From an uncultured Prevotellaceae bacterium (GTDB lineage Bacteria > Bacteroidota > Bacteroidia > Bacteroidales > Bacteroidaceae): a DNA stretch of 59,646 nt. The position numbers and the translations under genes were made by a program. Below the pieces are notes generated by a model that saw only the letters and a program-made list of their open reading frames with translations, did no database searches and had not been told where the DNA came from. This document shows positions 1-8,668 of the stretch, piece by piece; within the stretch, counting starts at the first letter, position 1, and every line of letters starts with the position of its first letter. The DNA is taken from positions 1-59,646 of the forward strand of contig CADCBZ010000033.1 of the NCBI GenBank assembly GCA_902799765.1, written 5' to 3'.

Positions 1-417
1 AACAACCTCTGCGATCAGTTCGTTCTTGCTCTTGATAGCTACGAGCTCGTCAAGCTTGTCAGCACCTACGAAGAAGCTCTCCTCAGCATATGCACCCTTC
101 AGGGCAGGGATACCTTCCTTCTTGTAATCCTTGAGCAGTTTAGCAGGCACATTGGCTGTCTGTGTAAACATGATAGCCGTGTTACCCTTCAAGCACTCAT
201 ACAACGGAGTGAAGTCAATCTCAGAAGCCTCAAATGCCTTCTGGAGAAGTGTGTTCTTCACCATCAGCAACTTGATCTCATTCTTGAAGCACTTACCACG
301 GAGCTCGCTGGTCTTAGCAGCGTCCAGACCGGTCAGGTCAACAAGATAGAAATGAGGGAACTCCTTCAGTTTCTCTCCGAGTTCTACGATGATAGTATCT
401 TTTAATTCCTTTTTCAT
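1..417 (-). CDS. rplJ: Ribosomal protein L10, 3' end outside the window
   Basis: This gene encodes large-subunit protein L10, the base of the L10-L7/L12 stalk that recruits translation factors. The start codon is at 415-417. The 139 codons visible run off the left edge, so the C-terminus that binds L7/L12 is missing only because the window ends. The N-terminus begins MKKELKDTIIVELGEKLKEF, and the segments LVDLTGLDA and LMVKNTLL are typical of L10. It follows rplA with a 20-bp gap in the usual order secE-nusG-rplK-rplA-rplJ. No sign of damage is seen in the part present, in contrast to its upstream neighbours. Confidence 0.95.
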   Translation of the reverse strand, partial: MKKELKDTIIVELGEKLKEFPHFYLVDLTGLDAAKTSELRGKCFKNEIKLLMVKNTLLQKAFEASEIDFTPLYECLKGNTAIMFTQTANVPAKLLKDYKKEGIPALKGAYAEESFFVGADKLDELVAIKSKNELIAEVV

Positions 418-437
418 TTGTCTAATCTTTTAACGAG

Positions 438-1078
438 TTATTCAACTGATTTAGGATCTACCTTGATACCCATACTCATAGTGCTTGAGAGGAAAATACT
501 CTTAATGTATGTACCCTTTGCAAGATCTGATCTGCAGTGAAGGTTACCTTACCGATTGACGTATGCACGATACCGGCCTTGTCAACCTTAAAGTCAATCT
601 TACCCTGCTTAACCTCCTTAACTGCCTTAGCGACATCCATAGTAACAGTACCGCTCTTGGGGTTAGGCATCAGACCACGAGGACCGAGTACACGGCCGAG
701 GGGGCCCAACTTACCCATACAAGACGGCATCGTGATGATAACATCAACATCTGTCCATCCACCCTTGATCTTTTCGATATACTCGTCAAGACCAACATAG
801 TCAGCACCTGCTTCCTTAGCAGCAGCTTCCTGATCAGGAGTACAGAGAGCGAGCACACGTGTCACCTTACCAGTTCCGTTCGGCAGTGATACAACACCAC
901 GAACCATCTGGTTGGCTTTACGCGGGTCAACGCCCAAGCGTACATCGATATCTACTGAAGCCTCAAACTTGGTGGTGGTAATCTCCTTCACCAATGCAGC
1001 GGCTTCTTTCAAAGAGTATGCTTTCCCTGCTTCAACCTTATCAGCTACCAACTTTTGATTTTTTGTCAGTTTACTCAT
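438..1078 (-). pseudogene. rplA: Ribosomal protein L1, with frame-breaking internal deletion
   Basis: L1 binds 23S rRNA at the E-site stalk and represses its own operon. The first ~184 residues are normal ([28 protein letters not shown]), up to [10 protein letters not shown]. The frame then reads [10 protein letters not shown] and stops at 476. In another frame the true L1 tail is present: [15 protein letters not shown] and then VDPKSVE, with a stop at 438-440. In intact L1 proteins about 18-19 residues separate these blocks. The region is therefore short by roughly 55 nt near 525-530, which also breaks the frame. The DNA on both sides is undamaged, which favours an assembly gap over decay of a ribosomal gene. 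Confidence 0.9.
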
Positions 1079-1099
1079 TTTCTTAATTGAAGTTATTAA

Positions 1100-1450
1100 T
1101 TATTTACCAGGGAACTCCCCTTCTACAGTGATACCCATACTACGCGCTGTACCTGCAATCAGCTTCATACGGTTAGGCTCAGCAGAACCGCTCTTAACTT
1201 TAGCTGCCTCTTTCAGCTGAACAGCTGCGGGAGGAGTCTTCAGTTCGAAAGAGAATGACTTGTCAGTGTAGTAAGTGATAACAACAGGAATAATCTTTCC
1301 TGCCTTATCCTGGGTTCTGGCGTTGAACTCTTTGCAGAATCCCATGATATTGATACCCTTAGAACCCAGAGCAGGTCCTACTGGGGGCGAGGGATTTGCA
1401 GCGCCACCTTTAATCTGTAATTTGATTAATCCAGCAACTTCTTTAGCCAT
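1100..1450 (-). CDS. rplK: Ribosomal protein L11, short by about 29 residues
   Basis: L11 sits at the GTPase-associated centre of the 50S subunit. The N-terminal domain is normal ([18 protein letters not shown]). The product is 116 residues, whereas L11 is usually about 141-147. The sequence passes directly from [10 protein letters not shown] to [12 protein letters not shown]. In the family about 29 residues lie between these motifs and form helices of the rRNA-binding C-terminal domain. The loss is in frame, so an automatic caller would report a normal-looking gene. It lies between nusG and rplA, which are also damaged. I infer an assembly deletion near position 1170. A functional short L11 is unlikely because rRNA contact residues would be lost. 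Confidence 0.9.
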   Translation of the reverse strand: MAKEVAGLIKLQIKGGAANPSPPVGPALGSKGINIMGFCKEFNARTQDKAGKIIPVVITYYTDKSFSFELKTPPAAVQLKEAAKVKSGSAEPNRMKLIAGTARSMGITVEGEFPGK

Positions 1451-1474
1451 TTCTGTTAATAATTTATTGAATTG

Positions 1475-2038
1475 TTATATAAGTCTTAGGAGTGGAAGCC
1501 TCCTGCAACCGTATATATAGAATCGGCGTACCGTAACACGACCGAAAATCTTCACCATCACCTTCAGCTTATGCTTCTCAGCGTTCACTTCCTCAATGAT
1601 ACCACTGAAACCGCTGAACGGCCCATCCGTCACCTTCACAGCTTCATCAACCTGATATGGAACAGCAACTTCCTCACTACGGATAACTGTTTCTTCAGCA
1701 GTACCGAGGATTCTGTTTATATCTGCCTGACGAACGGGAGTCGGGTTGTCCAAGCCACCGAGGAATCCCAAAACATTCGGCATAAAACGAAGTGTGTGGG
1801 CAACTTCACCCTGAAGATTAGCCTCTATCAAGACGTAACCCGGAAGGAACAACTTCTCTTTTACAACGCGCTTACCGTTGCGGAGCTGAGCATACTTCTC
1901 TGTCGGCAGTAACACCTGTCCGACATTAGCAGCCAGCAGCGCATCGTTTTTCATAAGAGCCTCAAGGTATTCCTTTACCTTGGCCTCTTTACCACTAACG
2001 GCACGGAGCACATACCACTTCATTCCTGTCTGAGCCAT
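1475..2038 (-). CDS. nusG: Transcription factor NusG, C-terminal residues replaced
   Basis: NusG binds RNA polymerase, suppresses pausing and links transcription to Rho or the ribosome. The NGN domain is visible at residues ~7-110 (MKWYVLRAVSGKE, LFLPGYVLIEA, NVLGFLGG). The KOW domain follows at ~130-170 (VTDGPFSGFSGIIEEV). After KVMVKIFGR the family normally continues KTPLEL and ends about 15 residues later. Here the frame runs instead into sequence that looks like the rplK leader, including a GGAG/CTCC hairpin, and ends in unrelated RRLPLLRLI. The true 3' end plus some spacer therefore seems to be missing near 1530. It is the third consecutive damaged gene of this operon. Confidence 0.9.
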   Translation of the reverse strand: MAQTGMKWYVLRAVSGKEAKVKEYLEALMKNDALLAANVGQVLLPTEKYAQLRNGKRVVKEKLFLPGYVLIEANLQGEVAHTLRFMPNVLGFLGGLDNPTPVRQADINRILGTAEETVIRSEEVAVPYQVDEAVKVTDGPFSGFSGIIEEVNAEKHKLKVMVKIFGRVTVRRFYIYGCRRLPLLRLI

Positions 2039-2210
2039 CGTTCAAAACCATTATCCCGGATATACCAGGCTCATTACTGACTTGAAGACAAAATGAGGCC
2101 GAAAGGACCACCACTGCGCTGTGAGTCAACTCTTTGCGGCTTGGCCAAGTGGTCTTATGTGCCAACTCATCATAACAAGCCTTGCAATAATCTACAATCT
2201 TCTTCAACAT
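1995..2210 (-). pseudogene. secE: Preprotein translocase subunit SecE, C-terminal helix lost
   Basis: SecE is the essential clamp subunit of the SecYEG protein channel. I place the start at 2208-2210 (MLKKIVDYCKACYDEL), just below tRNA-Trp. An upstream in-frame ATG would lie inside the tRNA. The cytoplasmic helix and the entry to the membrane helix are normal (TTWPSRKELTHSAVVVL). After SASF the reading frame continues as CLQVSNEPG and runs into nusG. The remaining ~20 residues of the transmembrane helix and the stop codon are missing near 2090. SecE cannot be dispensed with, so this break is strong evidence for a sequence-assembly fault here. Confidence 0.85.
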
Positions 2211-2225
2211 ATTCCTTATTATTTG

Positions 2226-2298
2226 CACGGGAAGGAGGACTCGAACCCACGACCCTCGGTTTTGGAGACCGATGCTCTACCAACTGAGCTATTCCCGT
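2226..2298 (-). tRNA. tRNA-Trp (anticodon CCA)
   Basis: A 73-nt cloverleaf is present. The acceptor stem is ACGGGAA/TTCCCGT, the anticodon loop is CTCCAAA with CCA, and the T-arm contains GTTCGAGTC. No CCA tail is encoded. It sits between tuf and secE, as in many Bacteria. Confidence 0.97.
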
Positions 2299-2302
2299 AA
2301 GT

Positions 2303-2328
2303 AAGCCCCCACCCATGAGTGGGGGCTT
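2303..2328 (-). terminator. Strong hairpin between tuf and tRNA-Trp
   Basis: A perfect 10-bp stem (AAGCCCCCAC / GTGGGGGCTT) with a six-base loop lies just downstream of tuf. No U-run follows, so it may act as a partial terminator, a processing signal or mRNA end protection rather than a classical terminator. Confidence 0.6.
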
Positions 2329-2380
2329 GGATATATCTAGTATAACTAGAAATTCTAGAGAATCTAGATGGTCCAGAGGA

Positions 2381-3574
2381 TTAGTCCTCGTAAACCTCAG
2401 TGATCTGACCAGAACCAACGGTACGACCACCCTCACGGATAGCGAAACGCAGACCGGGGTTCAGAGCAACAGCGTAGATCAGCTCAACAGTGATCTCTAC
2501 GTTATCACCAGGCATTACCATCTCAACACCTGCGGGCAGAGTGATCTCACCTGTGCAGTCCATTGTGCGGAGATAGAACTGGGGACGATACTTGTTACCG
2601 AACGGAGTGTGACGACCACCCTCTTCCTTCTTCAGGACATAGATAGAAGCCTTGAACTTCTTGAAGGGCTTGATCTGACCCGGGTGGCAGAGTACCATAC
2701 CACGCTTGATCTCGTTCTTGTCGATACCACGGAGCAGCAGACCTACGTTATCACCAGCCTGACCCTCATCAAGGATCTTACGGAACATCTCAACACCGGT
2801 AACAACCGACTTCTTGTCCTCACCGAGACCGAGCAGCTCGACCTCATCACCCACGTGGATCACACCAGTCTCGATACGACCAGTAGCAACAGTACCACGA
2901 CCTGTGATAGAGAACACGTCCTCAACAGGCATCAGGAAGGGCTTGTCGGTAGCACGAGGAGGCTCCTGAATCCACTCGTCGCAGGTATTCATCAGCTCCA
3001 TCACCTTGTCTTCCCACTTCTCAACACCGTTCAGTGCGCCGAGGGCAGAACCACGGATGATAGGAGTATCATCTTCAAACCCATACTGCTCCAGAATCTC
3101 GCGGACCTCCATCTCAACGAGCTCCAGCATCTCCTCATCGTCGACCATATCGCACTTGTTCAGGAACACCACCAGACGGGGAACGTTCACCTGACGGGCG
3201 AGCAGCACGTGCTCACGGGTCTGAGGCATAGGACCGTCAGTAGCAGCTACAACAAGAATAGCACCGTCCATCTGAGCAGCACCAGTAACCATGTTCTTCA
3301 CATAGTCAGCGTGTCCCGGGCAGTCAACGTGAGCATAGTGACGCTTCTCTGTCTCGTACTCAACGTGAGCGGTGTTAATAGTAATACCACGCTCCTTCTC
3401 CTCGGGAGCATTGTCAATCTGGTCGAAAGACTTAATCTTACCCTCATTACCAGCAACGCGCTTTGAAAGCACGAGCGTAATAGCGGCTGTCAAAGTTGTC
3501 TTACCGTGGTCAACGTGACCGATAGTACCAATGTTTACGTGCGGTTTGGTACGCACAAAATTCTCTTTTGCCAT
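2381..3574 (-). CDS. tuf: Elongation factor Tu
   Basis: EF-Tu is the GTPase that brings aminoacyl-tRNA to the ribosome. The 397-residue product is full length. The P-loop is GHVDHGKT near residue 19. Also present are switch [14 protein letters not shown], the guanine-specificity motif NKCD and the SAL motif. Domains 2 and 3 are intact ([28 protein letters not shown], and the end [13 protein letters not shown]). Unlike the genes that follow it, it shows no damage. It lies 60 bp after the tRNA-Thr(GGT) gene and is probably transcribed from the promoter ahead of the tRNA cluster. Confidence 0.99.
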   Translation of the reverse strand: MAKENFVRTKPHVNIGTIGHVDHGKTTLTAAITLVLSKRVAGNEGKIKSFDQIDNAPEEKERGITINTAHVEYETEKRHYAHVDCPGHADYVKNMVTGAAQMDGAILVVAATDGPMPQTREHVLLARQVNVPRLVVFLNKCDMVDDEEMLELVEMEVREILEQYGFEDDTPIIRGSALGALNGVEKWEDKVMELMNTCDEWIQEPPRATDKPFLMPVEDVFSITGRGTVATGRIETGVIHVGDEVELLGLGEDKKSVVTGVEMFRKILDEGQAGDNVGLLLRGIDKNEIKRGMVLCHPGQIKPFKKFKASIYVLKKEEGGRHTPFGNKYRPQFYLRTMDCTGEITLPAGVEMVMPGDNVEITVELIYAVALNPGLRFAIREGGRTVGSGQITEVYED

Positions 3575-3634
3575 TTTTGTTGTTATTAAATGTTTATAAA
3601 TTCTGAATTTTCAGTCTCCTCCTTCATACAAGAG

Positions 3635-3706
<72 letters not shown>

Positions 3707-3712
3707 GAGTCG

Positions 3713-3785
3713 AGCGGAAAACGGGGCTCAAACCCGCGACCCCCAGCTTGGAAGGCTAGTGCTCTATCGACTGAGCTATTTCCGC
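3713..3785 (-). tRNA. tRNA-Gly (anticodon TCC)
   Basis: A 73-nt cloverleaf with acceptor GCGGAAA/TTTCCGC and anticodon loop CTTCCAA. It is separated from tRNA-Thr by six bases, so the two are processed from one transcript. Confidence 0.97.
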
Positions 3786-3802
3786 GAAACATCCCTTGAG
3801 AG

Positions 3803-3885
3803 TGGGTGCTGATGGATTCGAACCACCGAAGTCGAAAGACAGCAGATTTACAGTCTGCCCCATTTGGCCACTCTGGAAAACACCC
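3803..3885 (-). tRNA. tRNA-Tyr (anticodon GTA)
   Basis: An 83-nt class II tRNA with a long variable arm, acceptor GGGTGTT/AGCACCC and anticodon loop CTGTAAA. Confidence 0.97.
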
Positions 3886-3903
3886 AGCTTTCGCCTTTCC
3901 TTG

Positions 3904-3977
3904 AGCCTCTTGTCGGATTCGAACCAACGACCCCGAGATTACAAATCACGTGCTCTGGCCAACTGAGCTAAAGAGGC
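3904..3977 (-). tRNA. tRNA-Thr (anticodon TGT)
   Basis: A 74-nt cloverleaf with acceptor GCCTCTT/AAGAGGC and anticodon loop TTTGTAA. It is the first gene of the cluster. The order Thr-Tyr-Gly-Thr-tuf is the same as thrU-tyrU-glyT-thrT-tufB of Escherichia coli. Confidence 0.97.
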
Positions 3978-4031
3978 TTTTCTAAGCAGCCGCTCTCTGA
4001 TTCAGATTTACGACCTATCGGAAAACGGCTG

Positions 4032-4063
4032 CAAAGTTACGACTTATTTTTGAATTACCAAAA
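4032..4063 (-). promoter_or_regulatory. Promoter of the tRNA-tuf operon
   Basis: On the minus strand a -33 element TTTTG (4063-4059) is followed after 19 nt by the -7 element TAACTTTG (4039-4032). This matches the Bacteroidota consensus TTTG-N19-21-TAnnTTTG and lies 54 nt upstream of the first tRNA. Confidence 0.85.
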
Positions 4064-4079
4064 CTTTTCCTAGTTTTTT

Positions 4080-4379
4080 TTATCTATTCCTTAATTTTTC
4101 CTTGAATTTCTGGAGTTGAGCACGCATAGAATCCACGCAAAGGTCGACACTTTCTTCAAAAGTATCACTTACCTTCTCTACGAACAGCGTGTTTCCGGGC
4201 ACTGCCACAGACAGGCTCACTTCCTTATTCTGGGCGGTAGCGGGCTTCACTACTTTACACTGCACCTCTACTTTCTGTATATCCTCAAAAGATTTTTCCA
4301 ACTTGGCGACCTTCTTTTCGATGAACGCCTCTAACTTCTCGGTAGCGTCGAAATGAATCGACTGAATCTTAATCTCCAT
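4080..4379 (-). CDS. hpf: Ribosome hibernation promoting factor (HPF/RaiA family)
   Basis: This is a short S30AE-domain protein of 99 residues, the usual length of the short HPF/YfiA type. Proteins of this family bind the decoding site of idle ribosomes and help form or stabilise hibernating particles in stationary phase. The beta-alpha-beta fold is suggested by MEIKIQSIHFDATEKL at the start and by VEVQCKVVKP and KEVSLSVAVPG in the middle. A basic C-terminal helix follows (MRAQLQKFKEKLRNR). It starts 35 bp after the stop of the Xer recombinase, so the two genes probably share a transcript. It is followed by the promoter of the tRNA operon. Confidence 0.92.
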   Translation of the reverse strand: MEIKIQSIHFDATEKLEAFIEKKVAKLEKSFEDIQKVEVQCKVVKPATAQNKEVSLSVAVPGNTLFVEKVSDTFEESVDLCVDSMRAQLQKFKEKLRNR

Positions 4380-4414
4380 AATTACCTCCTATTTTAAATA
4401 GTTATTAAAAAGAG

Positions 4415-5296
4415 TCAGGCTCGCGGATGAGCCTCTTTATAAATTCGCTTCAACTGCTCGAACGTCGTATGGGCATAGATCTCCGTCGTACTGACACTCT
4501 CATGTCCCAGCAGATTCTTGATACTCTCCAGGTCTGCGCCATGATTCAACATCGCCGTAGCGAAAGTATGCCTGAGCACATGGGGAGATCGTTTCTTGAG
4601 AGAAGTAACGGCCGACAGATACTTACGAACCAGAGTATACACCTGCGGGGCCGTCATTCTATCTCCCTTGTCATTCAAGAAGAAAGCATCGCTATTCTTC
4701 TCCTGCTCGTCACGAACAGTCCGATAATTAATCAGGGCCTCAGCCAACTCTTTGCCGAAAGGCACGATGCGCTGCTTATTACGCTTACCAGTCACTTTCA
4801 ACTGGCCTGTTGCGAAATCCACATCGCCATCATTAAGCCCTATCAGTTCGGCACGTCTCAGTCCCGCCTCGTAGAATAATAATAATATGGTACGTGCGCG
4901 TACATCTTTATAATTATTATCATCCCATTCCAGACCGTCAAGCAGATGATCCATCTCATTCTCGCGGAGGAACTGCGGCAGCGGCTTCGATTTCTTCGGC
5001 CCTGTAATACAATGGGCGGGATCTTTTTCAACCAGTTTCCGTTTTAGGGCAAAGCGATAAAAGGAACGCAGAGCGCTCAACTTTTTGTTAATCGTTGAGG
5101 CAGTGTTTCCTTTATCCATCAGACCCTCCATCCAGTCACGGATCAAGTCGGCATCAGCCGTCTCTACAGAGAGCCCGTTATCCCTAAGACTCAGATACGA
5201 TTCAAATTCCCGTAGGCTTTCCTCGTATGTCTGCACCGTCTGCGGAGATGCATTCCGCTCATAGCGCAGGTAGTTTAGAAACTGGTCAATCATCAT
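4415..5296 (-). CDS. Tyrosine recombinase, XerC/XerD type
   Basis: This is a site-specific recombinase of 293 residues, as expected for XerC/XerD, which resolve chromosome dimers at dif sites. An N-terminal SAM-like core-binding domain (~1-85) precedes the catalytic domain. Catalytic residues visible are the Arg in EAGLRRAEL, the Lys in VTGKRNKQR, the His-Arg pair in HVLRHTFATAM, the His in LLGHESVST and the nucleophile Tyr in TEIYAHTT. Its neighbours hpf and the ribosomal operon are housekeeping genes and no phage or integron gene lies nearby. I therefore infer the chromosomal dimer-resolution enzyme. XerC and XerD cannot be told apart from this sequence alone. Confidence 0.92.
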   Translation of the reverse strand: MMIDQFLNYLRYERNASPQTVQTYEESLREFESYLSLRDNGLSVETADADLIRDWMEGLMDKGNTASTINKKLSALRSFYRFALKRKLVEKDPAHCITGPKKSKPLPQFLRENEMDHLLDGLEWDDNNYKDVRARTILLLFYEAGLRRAELIGLNDGDVDFATGQLKVTGKRNKQRIVPFGKELAEALINYRTVRDEQEKNSDAFFLNDKGDRMTAPQVYTLVRKYLSAVTSLKKRSPHVLRHTFATAMLNHGADLESIKNLLGHESVSTTEIYAHTTFEQLKRIYKEAHPRA

Positions 5297-5371
5297 AAAT
5301 CGCCACCAACTGGTATTCGGCTACGAATTTACGGAAATTTTTCGAAACTACCAAATTTTCGGGAACTTTTT

Positions 5372-5563
5372 TTATTCCTCGTTAGTACGAAGCTGCTGTA
5401 CGTAAACGGCGTGCTCCATCTTCAGACGCTTCAAAACAGACGGCTTGTCGAACTGCTGACGACGACGCAATTCCTTCACAACACCTGTCTTTTCGAACTT
5501 TCTCTTGAACTTCTTGAGAGCCTTCTCAATGTTCTCGCCTTCTTTTACTGGTACAATAATCAT
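5372..5563 (-). CDS. rpsU: Ribosomal protein S21
   Basis: S21 is a small basic protein of the 30S subunit that helps initiation, and in Bacteroidota it takes part in sequestering the anti-Shine-Dalgarno end of 16S rRNA. The 63-residue product starts MIIVPVKEGENIEKALKKFK and contains the RELRRRQQF-like segment KELRRRQQFDKPS. The start at 5563 is preferred over an in-frame upstream codon at 5662, because the intervening stretch holds a promoter element. It is monocistronic or read through into xer, whose start lies 76 bp downstream. Confidence 0.96.
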   Translation of the reverse strand: MIIVPVKEGENIEKALKKFKRKFEKTGVVKELRRRQQFDKPSVLKRLKMEHAVYVQQLRTNEE

Positions 5564-5631
5564 TGTTTTTTGTTTTAAATATTTTATGTTAAACTTCATG
5601 TCTTCGGGCTCAGGGCCACGAAAAGCGGGTG

Positions 5632-5662
5632 CAAAGTTACTACTTTTTTGCAAATCCACCAA
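5632..5662 (-). promoter_or_regulatory. Promoter of rpsU
   Basis: A -7 element TAACTTTG is present at 5639-5632 on the minus strand, with a weak TTGG about 20 nt upstream (5662-5659). A 5' UTR of about 60 nt follows. Confidence 0.65.
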
Positions 5663-5713
5663 GTTTTTACCATATTTTTATTAAAACAAGCCACATTTTC
5701 CTGGTTTTCAGCC

Positions 5714-7495
5714 TCAAAGAGGTGCACAAGCTTCTTGTAACCACTCTATTTCATTGTCATCAAGACGAGGCGAGAGAACATCAAACACACGCTGGTGATA
5801 CTGGTTCAGCCATACAATTTCTTCAGGTAGCATCATCTCCTTGATAATCGGTTTTTTATCGATAGGACAAAGGGTGAGTGACTCAAACTGCAGGAACTTA
5901 CCAAACTCCGTTTCATTGTAATAGGTGATGAGTAAGGTATTTTCTATTCTGACACCAAACTTACCTGCGAGATAGATACCAGGTTCATCTGTTACCGTCA
6001 TACCAGCCACCAAAGGAGCAGGTTTCCACTCCATGCGGATCTGGTGAGGACCTTCATGCACATTCAGATAAGAGCCAACACCGTGACCAGTACCATGCAG
6101 ATAGTTCATACCCGCACGCCACATATCCTTACGCGCCAGAATGTCAAGCTGTGTCCCACTACTGCCACTGGGGAATTTACAAAGTTCTATCTGGATATGA
6201 CCTTTCAATACCAAGGTATAGACTTTCTTCTGTTCCTCTGTCAACGGACCGAGAGCAATCGTGCGTGTAATGTCCGTCGTACCTTCAAGATACTGTGCAC
6301 CACTGTCCAACAACAAGAAACCTTTTGGCTCCAAAGGCACATCTGTCTCTGGCGTCGCTTCATAGTGAACGATAGCGCCATGGGGTCCATAGCCAGCAAT
6401 GGTGTCGAAGGATATTCCTTTGAACAAAATCTGCTCAGCTCGGAGCGATGCCAGTTTTTCCGCAACAGAGATCTCAGTAGGGATCTCATTTGGGAGTGAG
6501 GACATCTGGTTATCCAACCAATAAAGAAACTTGACCATCGCAATACCGTCTTTCAGCATCGCTTGCTTAAAACCCGCTATCTCTGTTTCATTCTTGATGG
6601 TTTTCATCCGCTTGACAGGCGACTCTGCCTCAATGACCTCCCGTGTAACAGCATTAAAGAGCGTGTAGTTCACCTCATCTGGATCGAGCAGAATATTATA
6701 ATCAAAATAATCCTTCAAACCTTTCCGCACATTCTCGTAGGCATCCACCCCCACGCCTTCCCCCTTCAGATAAGTCATCACCTCAGGCGTCAGTTTCTCT
6801 TTATTTATATATAAGGTGACAGCCGTTGAGGATATCAGCAGATAACTCACGAAGACAGGGTTACAATGCACATCCGCCCCCCTGAGGTTCAGTGTCCATG
6901 CAATATCATCAAGGGCAGCCATCAGCATACCGTCTGCATGGAGCTTACGGAGGGCCTGACGGATACGGGCAATTTTGACGTTTGCAGCCTCACCGGCATA
7001 AGCCAACGGATACTCCTCCACAGGATTCTCAGGAATCGGTGGACGATCCTGCCAGATCTGCACCAACGGGTCAAGATTTGTGCGCAGCGTCATGCCGCCC
7101 TGTTTCCGGAGTTCTGCAATCAGTTCCCTGACACTACTAGTGGAGTTCACCATGCCATCTACAGCGACTTCCACGCCCGCACCGCACTCCTTACCAATCC
7201 ACTCGGCAATCGTAGGCGTACCCTCCATCTTCTGTTTCATCAACTGGAACTCCGTATCCTTCAGCTGTTCTGCCGCTGCCAGAAAATAGCGAGAGTCCGT
7301 CCAGAGGGCAGCCGACGTCAACGTAACCACAGCCGTACCGGCAGAACCGTTAAAGCCGGAAATAAACTCACGCCCTTTCCAATGGTCAGGCACATACTCA
7401 CCCTGATGAGGGTCGGTACTTGGAAAGATGAAAGCCGACAGATGTTCACGTCGCATCACCTCCCTCAAATCTTCCAGTCGCTGATTAATATTCAT
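5714..7495 (-). CDS. Xaa-Pro aminopeptidase (aminopeptidase P family)
   Basis: This cytoplasmic metallopeptidase removes an N-terminal residue linked to proline. Its 593 residues match the long eukaryote-like three-domain aminopeptidase P. Two creatinase-like N-terminal domains (~1-300) are followed by the pita-bread catalytic domain. The metal ligands are recognisable: Asp in LLLDSGAQY and TTDITRTI, His in LHGTGHGVGS, Glu in TDEPGIYL, and Glu in GVRIENTLL. It is transcribed away from mdh and has its own promoter in the 160-bp divergent spacer. No signal peptide is present. Confidence 0.95.
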   Translation of the reverse strand: MNINQRLEDLREVMRREHLSAFIFPSTDPHQGEYVPDHWKGREFISGFNGSAGTAVVTLTSAALWTDSRYFLAAAEQLKDTEFQLMKQKMEGTPTIAEWIGKECGAGVEVAVDGMVNSTSSVRELIAELRKQGGMTLRTNLDPLVQIWQDRPPIPENPVEEYPLAYAGEAANVKIARIRQALRKLHADGMLMAALDDIAWTLNLRGADVHCNPVFVSYLLISSTAVTLYINKEKLTPEVMTYLKGEGVGVDAYENVRKGLKDYFDYNILLDPDEVNYTLFNAVTREVIEAESPVKRMKTIKNETEIAGFKQAMLKDGIAMVKFLYWLDNQMSSLPNEIPTEISVAEKLASLRAEQILFKGISFDTIAGYGPHGAIVHYEATPETDVPLEPKGFLLLDSGAQYLEGTTDITRTIALGPLTEEQKKVYTLVLKGHIQIELCKFPSGSSGTQLDILARKDMWRAGMNYLHGTGHGVGSYLNVHEGPHQIRMEWKPAPLVAGMTVTDEPGIYLAGKFGVRIENTLLITYYNETEFGKFLQFESLTLCPIDKKPIIKEMMLPEEIVWLNQYHQRVFDVLSPRLDDNEIEWLQEACAPL

Positions 7496-7525
7496 ATTAT
7501 ATCCAATTTTGTAATTTCGACTTTA

Positions 7526-7556
7526 CAAAGATACGATGTTTTTATCAGACTTTCAA
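7526..7556 (-). promoter_or_regulatory. Promoter of the aminopeptidase P gene
   Basis: On the minus strand TTG (7556-7554) and TATCTTTG (7533-7526) are separated by 20 nt. The gene starts 31 nt downstream. Confidence 0.7.
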
Positions 7557-7608
7557 CGGATTAACTAAGATTAATATTAAAAAGGGGGAATATTTGCCAC
7601 TTTTTTCT

Positions 7609-7616
7609 TATCTTTG
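7609..7616 (+). promoter_or_regulatory. -7 element of the mdh promoter
   Basis: TATCTTTG lies 40 nt upstream of the mdh start. No well-spaced -33 element is evident. Confidence 0.65.
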
Positions 7617-7655
7617 CAGCACTTTTGATTACTCAACAATTATAATAATACAATT

Positions 7656-8648
7656 ATGGCATTCTTAACAAACGAAAAATTGACCATCGTCGGTGCTGCC
7701 GGTATGATTGGTTCAAACATGGCTCAGTCCGCCCTGATGATGGGTCTGACAAGTGAAATTTGTCTTTATGACGTATTCTCTCCTGAAGGTGTTGCCGAGG
7801 AGATGCGCCAGAGTGGTTTTGACAACGTAAACATTGTAGCCACCACTGATGCCGAGGAGGCATTCAAGGGTGCTAAGTACATCATCTCTTCAGGTGGTGC
7901 GCCCCGTAAAGCAGGTATGACCCGTGAGGATCTGCTCGCTGGCAACTGTAAGATTGCTGAGGAGCTCGGTCAGAACATCAAGAAGTTCTGTCCCGACGTG
8001 AAGCACGTGGTGATTATCTTCAACCCCGCCGACCTTACCGGTCTGGTAACACTGCTGTACTCTGGTCTGAAGCCTGGTCAGGTGACAACCCTCGCAGGTC
8101 TCGATACAACCCGTCTGCAGAGCGCCCTCGCCAAGAAGTTTGGTGTGATGCAGAGCGAGATCACCGGTTGCGCTACTTATGGTGGCCACGGCGAGCAGAT
8201 GGCTGTCTTCGGAAGCCATGTAGAGATTGCCGGTCGTAAGCTGACTGACATCATCGGTACTGCAGAGTTCCCCGCTGAGGAGTGGGAGCAGATGAAGATC
8301 GACGTCACAAAGGGCGGTGCCAAGATCATCGAGCTTCGCGGACGTTCTTCATTCCAGAGCCCCGCTTATCTCTCTGTTGAGATGATCCGTGCCGCTATGG
8401 GTGGTGAGCCATTCCGCTTCCCTGTCGGAACATACGTAAAGACCGACAAGTACGATCACATCATGATGGCCATGAAGACCACCATGACTGCCGAGGGTGC
8501 TAAGTTTGAGGTTCCTCAGGGTACTGCCGAGGAGAACGCCAAGTTGGATCAGAGCTACGAGCACCTGTGCAAGATGCGCGACGAGCTCGTAACACTGAAC
8601 ATCGTTCCTCCCATCTCTGAGTGGAATAAGATCAATCCGAACCTCTAA
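7656..8648 (+). CDS. mdh: Malate dehydrogenase
   Basis: The enzyme interconverts malate and oxaloacetate. In succinate/propionate-forming Bacteroidota it works on the reductive branch from oxaloacetate to fumarate. The 330-residue product has the nucleotide-binding loop GAAGMIGSNM near residue 13, and an acidic residue after the second strand (CLYDVFS) that suggests NAD use. It also has the active-site Asp/His region LAGLDTTRL and ATYGGHGEQM, and the loop SSGGAPRKAGMTR. Codon use is strongly biased, as in highly expressed genes. The following gamma-carbonic anhydrase gene begins 21 bp downstream, so co-transcription is likely. Confidence 0.95.
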   Translation: MAFLTNEKLTIVGAAGMIGSNMAQSALMMGLTSEICLYDVFSPEGVAEEMRQSGFDNVNIVATTDAEEAFKGAKYIISSGGAPRKAGMTREDLLAGNCKIAEELGQNIKKFCPDVKHVVIIFNPADLTGLVTLLYSGLKPGQVTTLAGLDTTRLQSALAKKFGVMQSEITGCATYGGHGEQMAVFGSHVEIAGRKLTDIIGTAEFPAEEWEQMKIDVTKGGAKIIELRGRSSFQSPAYLSVEMIRAAMGGEPFRFPVGTYVKTDKYDHIMMAMKTTMTAEGAKFEVPQGTAEENAKLDQSYEHLCKMRDELVTLNIVPPISEWNKINPNL

Positions 8649-8668
8649 AGAACTTAGATTTTAGAGGT

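Noticed and set aside
2315-3466. 383-codon open frame on the plus strand
   Set aside because: It is the antisense shadow of tuf, whose biased codons leave the opposite frame open. No family features are seen.
4415-5296. Integrase of a mobile element
   Set aside because: The recombinase has XerC/D length and lies among housekeeping genes next to tRNAs without att-like direct repeats or cargo, so a mobile element is not supported.
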